Below, one piece after another: positions 45,311 through 54,652 of a stretch of 64,000 nt of DNA (the first letter of the stretch is position 1; each line of letters begins with the position of its first letter). The notes beneath the pieces are model-generated. The model saw nothing but the letters and a program-made list of their open reading frames with translations. It searched no databases and was not told the DNA's origin. The DNA is from Pseudonocardia sp. 73-21 (lineage in GTDB: Bacteria > Actinomycetota > Actinomycetes > Mycobacteriales > Pseudonocardiaceae): contig NZ_MKVV01000091.1 of NCBI RefSeq assembly GCF_001899645.1, forward strand, positions 124,001 through 188,000, read 5' to 3'. The translations under genes and the position numbers were made by a program.

Positions 45311-46110
45311 CCGCGGCCCGGGAGAACTCGGCACAGCACGTGCCGTCCGCGCTCATGCGCCAGACCCTGCTCGACCGGAACCTGATCAAGCCGATCGAGC
45401 GTCCCGTCATCCGGCTGATGCCGTGGCTCACTGTCGTCTCCATCGGTGGCCGGGCGATCATCGACCGGGGCCGCGACGCGGTCCTCCCGCTGGTCGACGA
45501 GCTGCGCGGCCTGCTCCCCGAGCACCGCATGCTCGTGCTCACCGGCGCCGGCATCCGGGCGCGCCACGTGCTGAGCGTCGGGCTCGACCTCGGGCTGCCC
45601 ACCGGTGTGCTCGCGGCCCTCGCCGGCGTGGAGGCCGAGCAGAACGGCCACCTGATCGCGGCCCTGCTCGCGGCCGACGGTGTGTCCTACCTGCCCCACG
45701 GCGGTGTCGCCCACCAGCTGGCCGTGCACCTCGCCGCGTCGCGGGCCGTCGTGTCCAGCGGGTTCCCGCCCTACGGTCTGCACGAGTTCCCGCCGGTCAC
45801 GGGCAAGATCCCGGTGCACCGGGCCGACGCGGGCACGTTACTGCTGGCCGACGCCTACGGCGCCGCCCGCACCGTCTACGTGAAGGACGTCGACGGCGTC
45901 ACGGTCGACGGGCAGGTCGCGCCGACCATCACCGCCACGGAGCTCGCCGCCATGGGTCCGGACGCGTCCCCGGTGGACCCGCTGGTGCTCGAGCTGCTGG
46001 GCACGGCCAAGCACGTCACCGCGATCCAGATCGTGAACGGCCTCGTCCCGGGCCAGCTCACCGATGCGCTGGCGGGCAAGCCCGTCGGCACGGTGGTGCA
46101 GGCAGGCTGA
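45307..46110 (+). CDS. mosA: Molybdenum storage protein subunit, MosA-like
   Basis: 267 residues, paralogous to the preceding subunit and matching the alpha subunit: [74 protein letters not shown] and [16 protein letters not shown]. The cage-lining His segment is PPYGLHEF here, keeping only the last His of the Azotobacter HHHEF stretch. The adenine-side loop [14 protein letters not shown] is shorter. It may therefore store less molybdate or a differently built cluster. Confidence 0.85.
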   Translation: MTAARENSAQHVPSALMRQTLLDRNLIKPIERPVIRLMPWLTVVSIGGRAIIDRGRDAVLPLVDELRGLLPEHRMLVLTGAGIRARHVLSVGLDLGLPTGVLAALAGVEAEQNGHLIAALLAADGVSYLPHGGVAHQLAVHLAASRAVVSSGFPPYGLHEFPPVTGKIPVHRADAGTLLLADAYGAARTVYVKDVDGVTVDGQVAPTITATELAAMGPDASPVDPLVLELLGTAKHVTAIQIVNGLVPGQLTDALAGKPVGTVVQAG

Positions 46111-46122
46111 GCGCCGGACCGG

Positions 46123-47577
46123 TCACGGGAAGATCGCCCCGACGATGCTGGTGACGGTGTCGAGCAGGGCCTTGACCAGGCCGGGCGACGACGGACCCGT
46201 GCCACCGTTCGCACTGTCCGACGGCGCGTTCGACGTGGCGTTCGACGTGGTGCTCGATCCGCCGTCGGAGGACGCGTCCGTGGCCGCCGCGGACGGGGTG
46301 TCGGACGGGGCCGGGCCGCTCTGGTCGGAACCGGTGGGCTCCGCCGGGGCAGGCGCGGCCGGCGGGGCGGGCACGTCGGTGACCGCAGGTTGCTCCTGGG
46401 CGGTCGGCGCCGGGGTCGGGGCGACGGTGCCGGCCGGCTGGGCGGCCGGGGTGTCGGCCGGTCCCGTCGAGTTGCCGCTGTCGATCGGCGGGGTGGTGCC
46501 GGGCGGAGGCGGGTCGACCGGTGCCGGGGTGACCGGATCCCGCGGCGGCGGCGTGACCTGCTGAGGGCCGACCGGCTGGGGATCCACCGGCTGGGGATCC
46601 ACCGGCTGGGGGTCGGCCGGCGGCGCGGGCTGGACGGGGGACGGCGCGGGATCCGCCGGCGGGACCACCGGAGAGGTGGCGTCGGATGTGACGGGTGCCG
46701 GCGTGACGGCGGCCGGTGCGGCCGGGGTGGGGGTGCGCTCGGCGGCGCGGTCGGTGAGCGGGGCCGCCACCCCGGGGGTGGCCGCGATCGCCTGCGCGAG
46801 CAGCGCCGGGTCGTCCAGGGCGACGACGAGATCCTGCTGCTGCTGGGCGAGCAGGTCGTGGCCCTGCTCGGGCGCGACCTGGCCGAGCGTGGCGACGACG
46901 GTGGCGATGGCCGCCGCGGCGTCGGCCTTGCGGCCGTCGGCGAGCGCGGTGCGGGCCCGCTGGAGGCCGGTGTTGACGTCGGCGGCGGCCTGGATCGACT
47001 TGGCGCGCTCGGCGTAGAACACCTTGGCCACCGGCCAGAGCGTGCCGCCCGGCTCGGCTTCCCAGGCGCTGACGGCGAGGCCGGACCCCAGCAGCACCAC
47101 CGCGGCGGCGGCCACGGCCAACCGGCGCGCGGACATCGGCGGCGCGGCCGCGCGGTGGCGGGCGGCGGTGATCGGGATGGCCGCAGGGGGGGCGACCTGC
47201 TCGGCCTCGGGGGCGCGGAAGGGCGCGGGCAGCCGGACCGGTCCCTCGGGAAGGTCGGTGGTGGTGACGGTCTCGGGCCGGACGTCGACCACCCAGGCCG
47301 ACAGCAACGCCCGCAGCTCGGCCTCGGGATCGAGCTCGGCCGACCGTTCGCGTGGTGCACGGATGACCCCGGCCACCAGCGACTCGATCAGCTCGTCGTC
47401 GTCCCGAAGAGCTTCGATGTCGATCGGGCGGTCGGGTTCGGACCCCTCCCAGGGGTCTTCACCGTGGTCGCCAGGCCGCACACCGGCCTCCGTTCGCGTA
47501 GTACCCCGACCCGTCGGTCGGGAAGGGGAGGCTACCCCTTGCTTCGTTTCAGTGATGTCGTCGTTCCAGAGTGCCAC
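46123..47577 (-). CDS. rsdA: Anti-sigma-D factor RsdA-like protein
   Basis: 484 residues. The N-terminal 110 residues contain the sigma-binding region (IDIEALRDDDELIESLVAGV, DPEAELRALLSAWVVDVRPE). One membrane helix is near 150-172 (LAVAAAAVVLLGSGLAVSAW), followed by an extracellular helical domain and a long Pro-rich tail with PQPVD repeats from a 15-bp tandem repeat. By family it holds SigD at the membrane; sigD itself is not adjacent. GTG start at 47577. Confidence 0.75.
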   Translation of the reverse strand: MALWNDDITETKQGVASPSRPTGRGTTRTEAGVRPGDHGEDPWEGSEPDRPIDIEALRDDDELIESLVAGVIRAPRERSAELDPEAELRALLSAWVVDVRPETVTTTDLPEGPVRLPAPFRAPEAEQVAPPAAIPITAARHRAAAPPMSARRLAVAAAAVVLLGSGLAVSAWEAEPGGTLWPVAKVFYAERAKSIQAAADVNTGLQRARTALADGRKADAAAAIATVVATLGQVAPEQGHDLLAQQQQDLVVALDDPALLAQAIAATPGVAAPLTDRAAERTPTPAAPAAVTPAPVTSDATSPVVPPADPAPSPVQPAPPADPQPVDPQPVDPQPVGPQQVTPPPRDPVTPAPVDPPPPGTTPPIDSGNSTGPADTPAAQPAGTVAPTPAPTAQEQPAVTDVPAPPAAPAPAEPTGSDQSGPAPSDTPSAAATDASSDGGSSTTSNATSNAPSDSANGGTGPSSPGLVKALLDTVTSIVGAIFP

Positions 47578-47637
47578 GGCGTTTCGTTCCCATGAAGGCT
47601 AAACGAGCTGACATGGCCCGCCGTCGGCACGCACAGT

Positions 47638-49019
47638 GTGCCGATGAGAGCGGCGTCACCCGAGGGCAGTGTCCGCACTGCGCTGTTCGGCCGAGACCGC
47701 CGCGCCACCACCGTCGGCGTGGTGCTGCTGATCTGTCTGGTCGCGTTCGAGTCGATGGGTGTGGGCACCGCGATGCCGGCGGTGGTGGCCGAGCTGGGCA
47801 CCGTCGCGCTCTACGCGTGGCCGCTCGTCGCGTTCCTGGCGGCCGCGGTGGTCGGCACGGTGCTGGGCGGACGCAGGTGCGACGTCACGGGCCCCCGCGG
47901 GGCCCTGGTCGTGGCGCCCGTGCTGTTCGGCGCGGGCCTGCTCGTGGCCGGCACCGCGACGTCGATGACGCAGCTCCTGGTCGGCCGGGTGCTTCAGGGG
48001 CTGGGGTCGGGTGGCCAGGGTGTGGCGATCTACGTGCTGGTCGCCGTCGTGTACCCGGCCCGGGTCCGGCCCGCGGTGTTCGGGCTGATCTCGTCGGCGT
48101 GGGTGCTGCCGTCGCTGGTCGGGCAGCCGCTGGCGGCGCTGGTCACCGAGCACCTGTCGTGGCGCTGGGTGTTCCTGGGGCTGCTGCCCCTCGTGCTGGT
48201 CGCCGTGGCCCTGGTCCTGCCCGCGGTGCGCGGGCTCGGACCACCCGACCCGGACCGGGTGGCCCCCGTGCCGCGGTGCGGCCTGGTCGCGGCGGCGGCC
48301 GGCGCGGCGGCGGGTGTGGTCGCGCTGAGCTGGGCCGGTCAGAACGTCGGTGTGGTGGGGGCCGCCGTCGCCGTGGTGGCGGTGGGCCTGCTGGTGCCCG
48401 CCCTGCGCAGGTTGCTGCCCGCCGGCGTGTTCCGGGCGCGTCGCGGGGTGGCGACCGTGGTGGCCTGCCGGGGCCTGCTCACCGGCACGTTCTTCACCGT
48501 GAACTCCTACCTCCCGCTGATGCTGACCTCGACCCACCGCTGGTCGCTGGCCGCGGCGGGCACGCCGCTGGTGGTCGGGTCGCTCGGCTGGTCGGCCGCG
48601 TCGGCGTGGCAGGGACGGCATCCGGACCTCTCCCGGACGGTCCTGCTGCGCGTCGGGTTCTGCGGTGTGACGTTCGGCACGGGCGGGCTGCTGCTCGTGA
48701 CGCCGTCGTGGGGGATCTCCTGGCTGGCGCTGCCGCTGTGGGCCGTGGCGGGCCTGGGCATGGGCTGGCCTTCTCGTCGGTGTCCTCCCTGCTGCTGGGT
48801 CAGGCCGGGGCCGGGGAGGTCGGGTTCGCGTCCTCGGCCGCGCAGATGGCCGACCAGCTCGGGACGGCGACGATGGTCGGTGCGGGCGGCACGCTGCTGG
48901 CGCTGCTCGCTCCACCGGCCGTCGCGCTCACGCTGCTGGTGGGCGTGCTGGCCCTGCTGGCCGGCCTGGGGACGGTGATCGCGGGTCGCTCCACGCCTGC
49001 AGCCGTCGCCGGGTCGTGA
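47638..49019 (+). pseudogene. MFS transporter with a single-base frameshift
   Basis: A 12-14-helix MFS drug-exporter-like protein runs from GTG 47638 or ATG 47644 (VVLLICLVAFESMGVGTAMP, GRVLQGLGSGGQGVAIYVLV). At about 48764 one C is missing: the frame reads GLGMGW and then nonsense, while the next frame continues LAFSSVSSLLLGQAGAGEVG to a stop at 49019. The last 85 residues are therefore detached. Sequencing error or true mutation cannot be separated here. Confidence 0.82.
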
Positions 49020-49893
49020 AACGGCGGGGCTCGCCGCTGATCGGGTCGGTGAACTCCAGCGTGGACGCGAGCAGCTGCAGCGGGCGGCTGTAGTCGTCGA
49101 GAGGGCGGTCGGTGAGCACCGGATAGAAGTCGTCACCCAGGATCGGGACGCCCAGCCCGCTCATGTGCAGCCGCAGCTGGTGGGTGCGTCCGGTGGCGGG
49201 GGAGAGCCGGTAGCGGCCCAGGCCCCCGCGGTGCTCCAACAGCTCCACGTGCGTCTCGGCGTTGGGCTCGCCCGGCTCCTCGTACGCGCAGATGACGCCG
49301 CGGTCCTTGACGATGCGGCTGCGCACGGTGCGCGGCAGCTCCAGCCCGGGGTCGTGGGGGGCCACGGCCTCATAGGTCTTGCGGACCAGCCGGTCGCGGA
49401 ACAGCGTCTGGTAGGCGCCCCGGCGCTCGGGGCGCACGACGAACATCAGCAGCCCGGCGGTGACCCGGTCGAGCCGGTGGGCCGGGCTGAGCGCGGGCAG
49501 GTCGAGGTCGCGGCGCAGGCGGACCAGCGCGGTCTCGACGATGTGCTGCCCGCGGGGGATCGTGGCCAGGAAGTGCGGCTTGTCCACCACGAGCAGGTCC
49601 TCGTCGCGGTGCACGATCCCGATCGGGAACGGCACGGGTGCCTCGACGGGCAGGTCCCGGTGGAACCACAGGAACGACTCCGGCACGTACGGTGCGTCCG
49701 GTGCGATCGGCCCGGCGGTGTCGACGACGAGGCCGTCGCGGAGCATCGTGTCGATCCGGGCGGGGTCGACGCGGGGCAGCCGCTCGACGAGGTGGTCGCG
49801 CATCGTCGCCCAGCCGCCGTCCGCGGGGGTGCGCAGCCGGACGGCGTCGAGCCCGTGCCGTTGCGGCAGGGGGGACCGGAGCTTGCGCCTCAT
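48928..49893 (-). CDS. RluA-family pseudouridine synthase
   Basis: 321 residues. The catalytic Asp is in LSPAHRLDRVTAGLLMFV near 145, with IGIVHRDEDLLVVDKPHFLA before and ATGRTHQLRLHMSGLGVPIL after. It isomerises uridine in rRNA or tRNA; target unknown. The last 30 residues are Pro/Arg-rich and the gene overlaps the convergent MFS tail by 92 bp, so the C-terminus may be an extension. Confidence 0.88.
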   Translation of the reverse strand: MRRKLRSPLPQRHGLDAVRLRTPADGGWATMRDHLVERLPRVDPARIDTMLRDGLVVDTAGPIAPDAPYVPESFLWFHRDLPVEAPVPFPIGIVHRDEDLLVVDKPHFLATIPRGQHIVETALVRLRRDLDLPALSPAHRLDRVTAGLLMFVVRPERRGAYQTLFRDRLVRKTYEAVAPHDPGLELPRTVRSRIVKDRGVICAYEEPGEPNAETHVELLEHRGGLGRYRLSPATGRTHQLRLHMSGLGVPILGDDFYPVLTDRPLDDYSRPLQLLASTLEFTDPISGEPRRFTTRRRLQAWSDPRSPSPGRPAGPARPPAA

Positions 49894-49914
49894 CCGCCCC
49901 AGCGTAGTGAGCCC

Positions 49915-50811
49915 TCAGAGCTCCGCGCGGATCGCCGTGAGCACCGACTCCGTGGCCGCGGGTCGGTCCACCTGGGCGCACAGCCGGTCCATGACCACCG
50001 CGTAGTGCTCCACGTCGGCGCGCTTGTCGAGATAGAGCGCACTGGTGAGCTGCTCGAGGTAGACGATGTCGGGCAGGTCCGGCTCGCCGAACCGCAGGAT
50101 GGTGAACGGGCCGCCTGCCGCGGGGTGGCCGCCCTGGCTCAGCCGCGCGATCTGCAGCGACACGTTGGGCAGCCGGTTGACCTCGATGAGGTGGTCGAGC
50201 TGCGCGCGCATGAGATCGGGCCCGGCGAGGCTGCGCCGCAGCGCGGCCTCGTCCACCACGCCCCAGAACGTGGGCCCGCCGGGCGAGGTCAGGATCTTCT
50301 GACGGCGCATCCGCAGGTCGACGCGCCGCTCCACGTCCTCGGGATCGCTGTGGCCCAGCAGCGTGACGGCCCGGGCGTAGTCGCGCGTCTGCACGAGCCC
50401 CGGGACGAACTGCAGCTCGTAGCACCGGATGACCGACGCGGCCTGCTCCAGGCCGAGGTAGGTCTCGAACCACGCGGGCAGCAGGTCGGCGTAGCGGTGC
50501 CACCAGCCCGGGGCGTTGGCCCGCCGGGCGAGGGCGAGGAACTGGTCGCGCTCCTCGCGGTCGACCACGCCGTAGAGCGTGAGGAGATCGGCGACGTCGC
50601 GCTCCTTGAACCCGACGCGTCCCAGCTCCAGCCGGCTGATCTTGGCCGTGGACGCGCGGATGGCGTCGCCCGCCACCTCACGGCTGAGGCCCGCGTACTC
50701 CCGCCGGGCCCGCAGCTGCGACCCCAGCGCGATGCGCAGCACCGTGGGACCCCCACCGGTGGCCCCACCGTCCTCCGACCGTTCAGACGACTGCCCGCCC
50801 ACCGCGTTCAT
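49915..50811 (-). CDS. XRE regulator with DUF5753 domain
   Basis: 298 residues. Helix-turn-helix at 30-80 (LRARREYAGLSREVAGDAIR, TAKISRLELGRVGFKERD) and a DUF5753 sensor domain (FVPGLVQTRDYARAVTLLGH, FWGVVDEAALRRSLAGPDLM). This family pairs with DUF397 proteins in actinomycetes and controls development or antibiotic production. Here the DUF397 gene lies just upstream on the same strand. Confidence 0.88.
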   Translation of the reverse strand: MNAVGGQSSERSEDGGATGGGPTVLRIALGSQLRARREYAGLSREVAGDAIRASTAKISRLELGRVGFKERDVADLLTLYGVVDREERDQFLALARRANAPGWWHRYADLLPAWFETYLGLEQAASVIRCYELQFVPGLVQTRDYARAVTLLGHSDPEDVERRVDLRMRRQKILTSPGGPTFWGVVDEAALRRSLAGPDLMRAQLDHLIEVNRLPNVSLQIARLSQGGHPAAGGPFTILRFGEPDLPDIVYLEQLTSALYLDKRADVEHYAVVMDRLCAQVDRPAATESVLTAIRAEL

Positions 50812-50903
50812 GTTCTCCCCGTTGCCGACACGAGAGGGTATCGAGGAGCGTTCGCACGGACGGGGTGGTGCGGTTCACACGTCCGGGAAGATGCTTCCGA
50901 TCG

Positions 50904-51116
50904 TCACTCCGCCAGATCGTCGAACTCGCCACTCCTGATCCCCCGGAAGAACGCCGCCATCTCGGCCCGGGTGTAGACGATCGTCGGGCCGCCCGGGTGC
51001 CGTGAGTTGCGCACCGCGATGTCCCCACCTGCGAGTTCGGCGAGCTCGACGCAGTTTCCGCTGGGATTGCTCGCGCTGCTCTTGCGCCAGTGGAGGACGG
51101 ACTCGGCGAGATGCAC
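50904..51116 (-). CDS. DUF397 small protein
   Basis: About 70 residues matching DUF397: WRKSSASNPSGNCVELAELA, GDIAVRNSRHPGGPTIVYTR and AEMAAFFRGIRSGEFDDLA. GTG 51116 was chosen to give the usual length; the upstream frame is basic and unlike the family. It is the probable partner of the XRE protein whose gene follows 92 bp downstream. Confidence 0.8.
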   Translation of the reverse strand: MHLAESVLHWRKSSASNPSGNCVELAELAGGDIAVRNSRHPGGPTIVYTRAEMAAFFRGIRSGEFDDLAE

Positions 51117-51244
51117 GTGCAGATGTTCATGCAGCAGCACTTGCGGACGCAAGCCTCTATCGACACGATCAACCCGTGACGGCCGCCCGATCGGGTTGTC
51201 GGTCACGCAGTGCTCGCGAGATCGGGAACGCCACAAGGGGAGCC

Positions 51245-51577
51245 ATGAGCTACTCGTGGGGGGCCGGGGTGGCCTCCGTCAGGACCGACGGACTGCCTGT
51301 GGTGCGTCCTCCGTCAGGGCGCCCGTCGTCGGGCCGGCCGACGGTGGTGCGGCCGCCGTCCGGTGGCCGGGGTTCCGACCTGCGCCGGCTGGCCGCCGAG
51401 CTGGCGCCGATGGTCGACGTCTGGCAGCGCCTGCTCCACCAGCACGTTCCCGACGGGTCCGGCCGCTGCCGCACGTGCACGAAGGGCGGCACCGGCGTGC
51501 CGTCCGCGTCGTGGCCGTGCTCGCTGCACGGGGTGGCCGAGCTGGCCCGCCGGTGTCACGCCGGCGAGCCCTGCTGA
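51245..51577 (+). CDS. Small Cys/His protein next to the XRE/DUF397 pair
   Basis: 110 residues. A Pro/Ser/Arg-rich low-complexity N-terminus (VRPPSGRP repeats) leads to LRRLAAELAPMVDVWQRLLH and CRTCTKGG, WPCSLHGVAELARRCH, four or five Cys and His that could bind zinc. AAGGGGAG precedes the ATG. Family not recognised by name; it is divergent from DUF397. Confidence 0.65.
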   Translation: MSYSWGAGVASVRTDGLPVVRPPSGRPSSGRPTVVRPPSGGRGSDLRRLAAELAPMVDVWQRLLHQHVPDGSGRCRTCTKGGTGVPSASWPCSLHGVAELARRCHAGEPC

Positions 51578-51597
51578 AGGCGTCCGGACGAGGGTTC

Positions 51598-52926
51598 TCA
51601 GCCCAGCCACTCCAGCGCCGCCGCTGCCGTCCAGGCCTGGCTGTGGCTGCCGAGCGGCTCGCCCGTGATGGGTTCGTAGTACTCGGCGAACGTGAGGTCG
51701 CCCAGCTGCTCCAGTGACGCGTCGCGCAGGACGCTGCGCAGCTCCCACGCGCTGTCGCGGGCGGAGCACCAGCCCAGCAGCAGGTTGAGGAACGGCCAGA
51801 CGGGCCCGCGCCAGTAGGTGCGCCTGCGGAACCCCGGGCTCACGGGCGAGGTCGAGGGCGGGAGCGGGAACCGCAGCGCCGGGTGGCCCATCCAGTCGTC
51901 GCCCAGCAGGATCGCGCGCTGGCGGGGCAGCAGGTCGGGGTCGCCGCCGGCCACGAGCGGGGCGAAGCCCGCCGCCGTCAGCGGGCCGATCCACTCCTGC
52001 GCGTGGACGTCGTAGTCGCGGGCGAGCCCGGTGACGGGATCGACGGTGGCGGCCACGCCGGCCCGGAACCGGGCGGCCATCGCCCGCTGCTCGGCGGCGT
52101 CACGCGCGCGGCCGAGCTCCGCGGCGATACCGGCGAGCACCTCGGCGGCCGCGGCCAGGACGCCGGAGAAGAACACGTCGCGGACGCGGAAGTCGACGGT
52201 GCCCGGCATGCGCGCGTCGTCGTAGCCGACCGACCGCATCTGCTCGACGAGCCACAGGTAGCGCGTGTACTCCTCGTCCGTGGGCCGCTCGGCCGACGAC
52301 CCGACGTGCAGGGTGTCGCGGCGCACGAACGCGGGCACCTCGCCGGGGGTGATCCGGGCGTAGGGGGCGTCCCAGCGGGGGGAGTTGTCGAAGCCCGACT
52401 CCCAGCTGTGGTGGATCTCCACCAGGCCGACGCCGTCGGGGTCGCGGGCCTCGGCCAGCCAGCGGTGCCAGGCGAGCCAGCCGTCGAGCGTCTCGGCCAC
52501 GAAGGCCTCGGCCGCGTCGAGGTCGGCGCCGCCGTTCTCCCGGCCGCGCTCGAGGATGTGGCGTAGCGCGATGGCGTGCACGGGCGGCTGGCAGATGCCC
52601 GACGTGCGCACCCCGGCCGGCTTGGCCGTGACATCATCGGTGCCCCAGCGGTCGGGGCCGGGGAAGTAGTCGCCCGCGCCCGGGGAGAACACGATGTGCG
52701 GGATCATCCCGGTGCTCCACTGCGCCGACAGCAGGCTGCGCAGCTCCGTGATCGCGCGCCGCACGTCCACCCGGGCGAGCCCGATCGACACGAAGGCCGC
52801 GTCCCAGCTCCACTGGTGGGGGTAGAGATCGGGGGCCGCGGTGGTGACCGTGCCGAGGTCGTTGCGGCGCAGGACCTCCACCGCGGCGGGGCGGAGGACC
52901 CCGGCGTCGAGCATCGTGCCGAACAT
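51598..52926 (-). CDS. GH63-like glycoside hydrolase (mannosylglycerate hydrolase type)
   Basis: 442 residues of an (alpha/alpha)6 barrel: HQWSWDAAFVSIGLARVD near 38, IHHSWESGFDNSPRWD with a likely catalytic Asp, RRTYWRGPVWPFLNLLL and EYYEPITGEPLGSHSQAWTA with a likely Glu. Such enzymes cleave mannosylglycerate, glucosylglycerate or trehalose-like sugars. ATG 52926 follows GGAGG by 6 nt. It is divergent from the ROK regulator with a palindrome between them. Confidence 0.82.
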   Translation of the reverse strand: MFGTMLDAGVLRPAAVEVLRRNDLGTVTTAAPDLYPHQWSWDAAFVSIGLARVDVRRAITELRSLLSAQWSTGMIPHIVFSPGAGDYFPGPDRWGTDDVTAKPAGVRTSGICQPPVHAIALRHILERGRENGGADLDAAEAFVAETLDGWLAWHRWLAEARDPDGVGLVEIHHSWESGFDNSPRWDAPYARITPGEVPAFVRRDTLHVGSSAERPTDEEYTRYLWLVEQMRSVGYDDARMPGTVDFRVRDVFFSGVLAAAAEVLAGIAAELGRARDAAEQRAMAARFRAGVAATVDPVTGLARDYDVHAQEWIGPLTAAGFAPLVAGGDPDLLPRQRAILLGDDWMGHPALRFPLPPSTSPVSPGFRRRTYWRGPVWPFLNLLLGWCSARDSAWELRSVLRDASLEQLGDLTFAEYYEPITGEPLGSHSQAWTAAAALEWLG

Positions 52927-52973
52927 CTGTGGCCTCCAGGGCCAGAATCGGGTGGGGTCGGCGACGCCGCCCA

Positions 52974-52998
52974 CTTCTGTTCAATCGAAAGACAGAAG
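52974..52998. promoter_or_regulatory. Operator between glycoside hydrolase and ROK genes
   Basis: CTTCTGT-N11-ACAGAAG is a perfect 7-11-7 palindrome in the 108-bp divergent region, the shape expected of a ROK repressor site. Confidence 0.68.
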
Positions 52999-53034
52999 CT
53001 GGGTAAAGTCAAGAACCGACGAGGGAGGCGCGCT

Positions 53035-54153
53035 ATGAGTGGGGTCACCAGCCACGGCTACCTGCTGGAGCTGATCCGCTCCAGTGGGGGATTGTCGCGC
53101 CAGCAGCTGGTGGAGTCCACGGGCATGTCGCGCGGCACCCTGTTCGGCCGGCTCGACACGCTGCTGCGGCTCGGCCTGGTCTACGAGGCCGAGAGCCTGG
53201 GGGCCACGGGCGGCCGGCGGGCCCGGCGCATCCGCTTCGAGGACCGCGGCCGGGTCGTCCTGGCCGTCGACCTCGGCCAGACCCACGCGCGCATCAGCGT
53301 CACCGACCTGGTGGGCACCGAGCTCCGTCGCGCCGCCATGCCGCTGGCGGTCGAGCTGGGCGCGGCCGCCGTGCTGGGGCCCGTGCTCGACCACGCCGAG
53401 AAGCTCGTGGCCTCCGGGTCGGGGGAGCTGCTGGTCGGCATCGGGGTGGGTGTGCCCGCCGCCGTCGATCCCCTGACCAACGCCGTGCTGCACCCCACCA
53501 CGCTCGCGGGCTGGCCCGCCGACGCCGTCACCGAGGCGGCCGCGGCGCGCTGGGACCTGCCGCTCGTGGTGGAGAACGACGCCCGCGCCGCCGCGGTGGG
53601 GGAGTGCCGCTCCGACGAGGAGACGCTCGTCTACGTCAAGGTCGCCACCGGCATCGGGTGCGGCATCGTCGTCGGGGGTGACGTGCTGCGCGGCGCCGGT
53701 GGGGTGGCGGGCGACATCGGCCACGTCCGCGCTCGCGGCTCCGACCCGCCGCCGCTCTGCCGCTGCGGTCGCCGCGGCTGCCTCGCCGCGTACAGCTCGG
53801 GGCGGGCGCTGCTGGAGCGGCTCGGGATCGCGGGCATCGCCGACCTCACCGCGAGGGTCGCCGAACCCGCGGTGGCCGCGGCGCTGACCGACGCCGCCGA
53901 CGTCCTGGGCGTCACGCTGGCCACCACCGTCACCACCGTGAACCCGCACCGGCTGGTGCTGGGCGGTTCGCTCGGGGTGCTCGCGCCGCTGGTCGACCGC
54001 GTGCGACGGCAGGTGAACGACACCGTCGCCGACCTCGCCCGGCCGACGGTGGAGGGCAGCGCACTGGGCGACCGGGCCACGGTCCGCGGGCTGGCGCGCC
54101 TGGTGACCCGCCGCGTCTACGCCCCGGAGGCGGTGGACGCGGCGGTCGGGTAG
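53035..54153 (+). CDS. ROK-family repressor
   Basis: 372 residues. N-terminal winged helix (LSRQQLVESTGMSRGTLFGR), then a ROK sugar-kinase-like domain: VDLGQTHARISV, VENDARAAAVGECRS, GIGCGIVVGGDVLRGAGG, GDIGHVR and the zinc motif CRCGRRGCLAA. The usual Glu after GCL is Ala, so it is a regulator that binds sugar rather than a kinase. GAGGGAGG precedes the ATG. Likely controls the glycoside hydrolase. Confidence 0.88.
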   Translation: MSGVTSHGYLLELIRSSGGLSRQQLVESTGMSRGTLFGRLDTLLRLGLVYEAESLGATGGRRARRIRFEDRGRVVLAVDLGQTHARISVTDLVGTELRRAAMPLAVELGAAAVLGPVLDHAEKLVASGSGELLVGIGVGVPAAVDPLTNAVLHPTTLAGWPADAVTEAAAARWDLPLVVENDARAAAVGECRSDEETLVYVKVATGIGCGIVVGGDVLRGAGGVAGDIGHVRARGSDPPPLCRCGRRGCLAAYSSGRALLERLGIAGIADLTARVAEPAVAAALTDAADVLGVTLATTVTTVNPHRLVLGGSLGVLAPLVDRVRRQVNDTVADLARPTVEGSALGDRATVRGLARLVTRRVYAPEAVDAAVG

Positions 54154-54371
54154 AGCCGGGGCGCCGCGACGATGCCCAGGGCGATGGCCCGCCCGGCGGC
54201 GGTGCGGTCGCCGACGTGCAGCTTCTCGAACCCCTTGAGCAGGTGGCTCTGCACGGTGGCCTCGCCGATGTGCAGGGCGCGCCCGATCTCCGGGTCGGAC
54301 AGGCCGTGGGCCACGGCGTCGAGCACCTCCCGCTCGCGCGGGGTGAGCGCGGGCCGGCTGCCGAGCGCCCC
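54117..54371 (-). pseudogene. LuxR-type response-regulator remnant (HTH only)
   Basis: The frame ends with a complete NarL-type helix-turn-helix (LTPREREVLDAVAHGLSDPE, IGRALHIGEATVQSHLLKGF). No receiver domain or start codon is found upstream, where the opposite strand carries another remnant. Its end overlaps the ROK 3' end by 37 bp. Confidence 0.7.
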
Positions 54372-54527
54372 GGGGTGCTCGCGTTCACCCGCGACCCGGG
54401 CGTCGCGTGCCTCGTCAACCTGTCCGACGAACCGGTGGCGCTGCCGCCCGGCGCGTCGGTGCTGGTGGCGTCGGTGCCGGTGGCGGGCACCGTCCCGGTG
54501 GACGGGGCGGCGTGGCTCGCCCTCTGA
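54372..54527 (+). pseudogene. Alpha-glucosidase (GH13) C-terminal remnant
   Basis: The frame reads VLAFTRDPGVACLVNLSDEP, VALPPGASVLVASVPVAG and AAWLAL then a stop, matching the C-terminal beta-domain of GH13 alpha-glucosidases. The catalytic barrel is missing. It fits a former sugar locus with the GH63-like and ROK genes. After it, 54538-54620 encodes only a short Val-rich open stretch. Confidence 0.7.
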
Positions 54528-54652
54528 CCTGACGCCGTGCCCACTCGCTTCAGCGTGGGCGTCGAGCGCGTCACCGACGCCGACGTGGTGGTGCGGGTGC
54601 GGCCCGGCGGCGGGGGCTGACCCGGGCTGCGACGTTCGGGGGTGCTCCGCCG

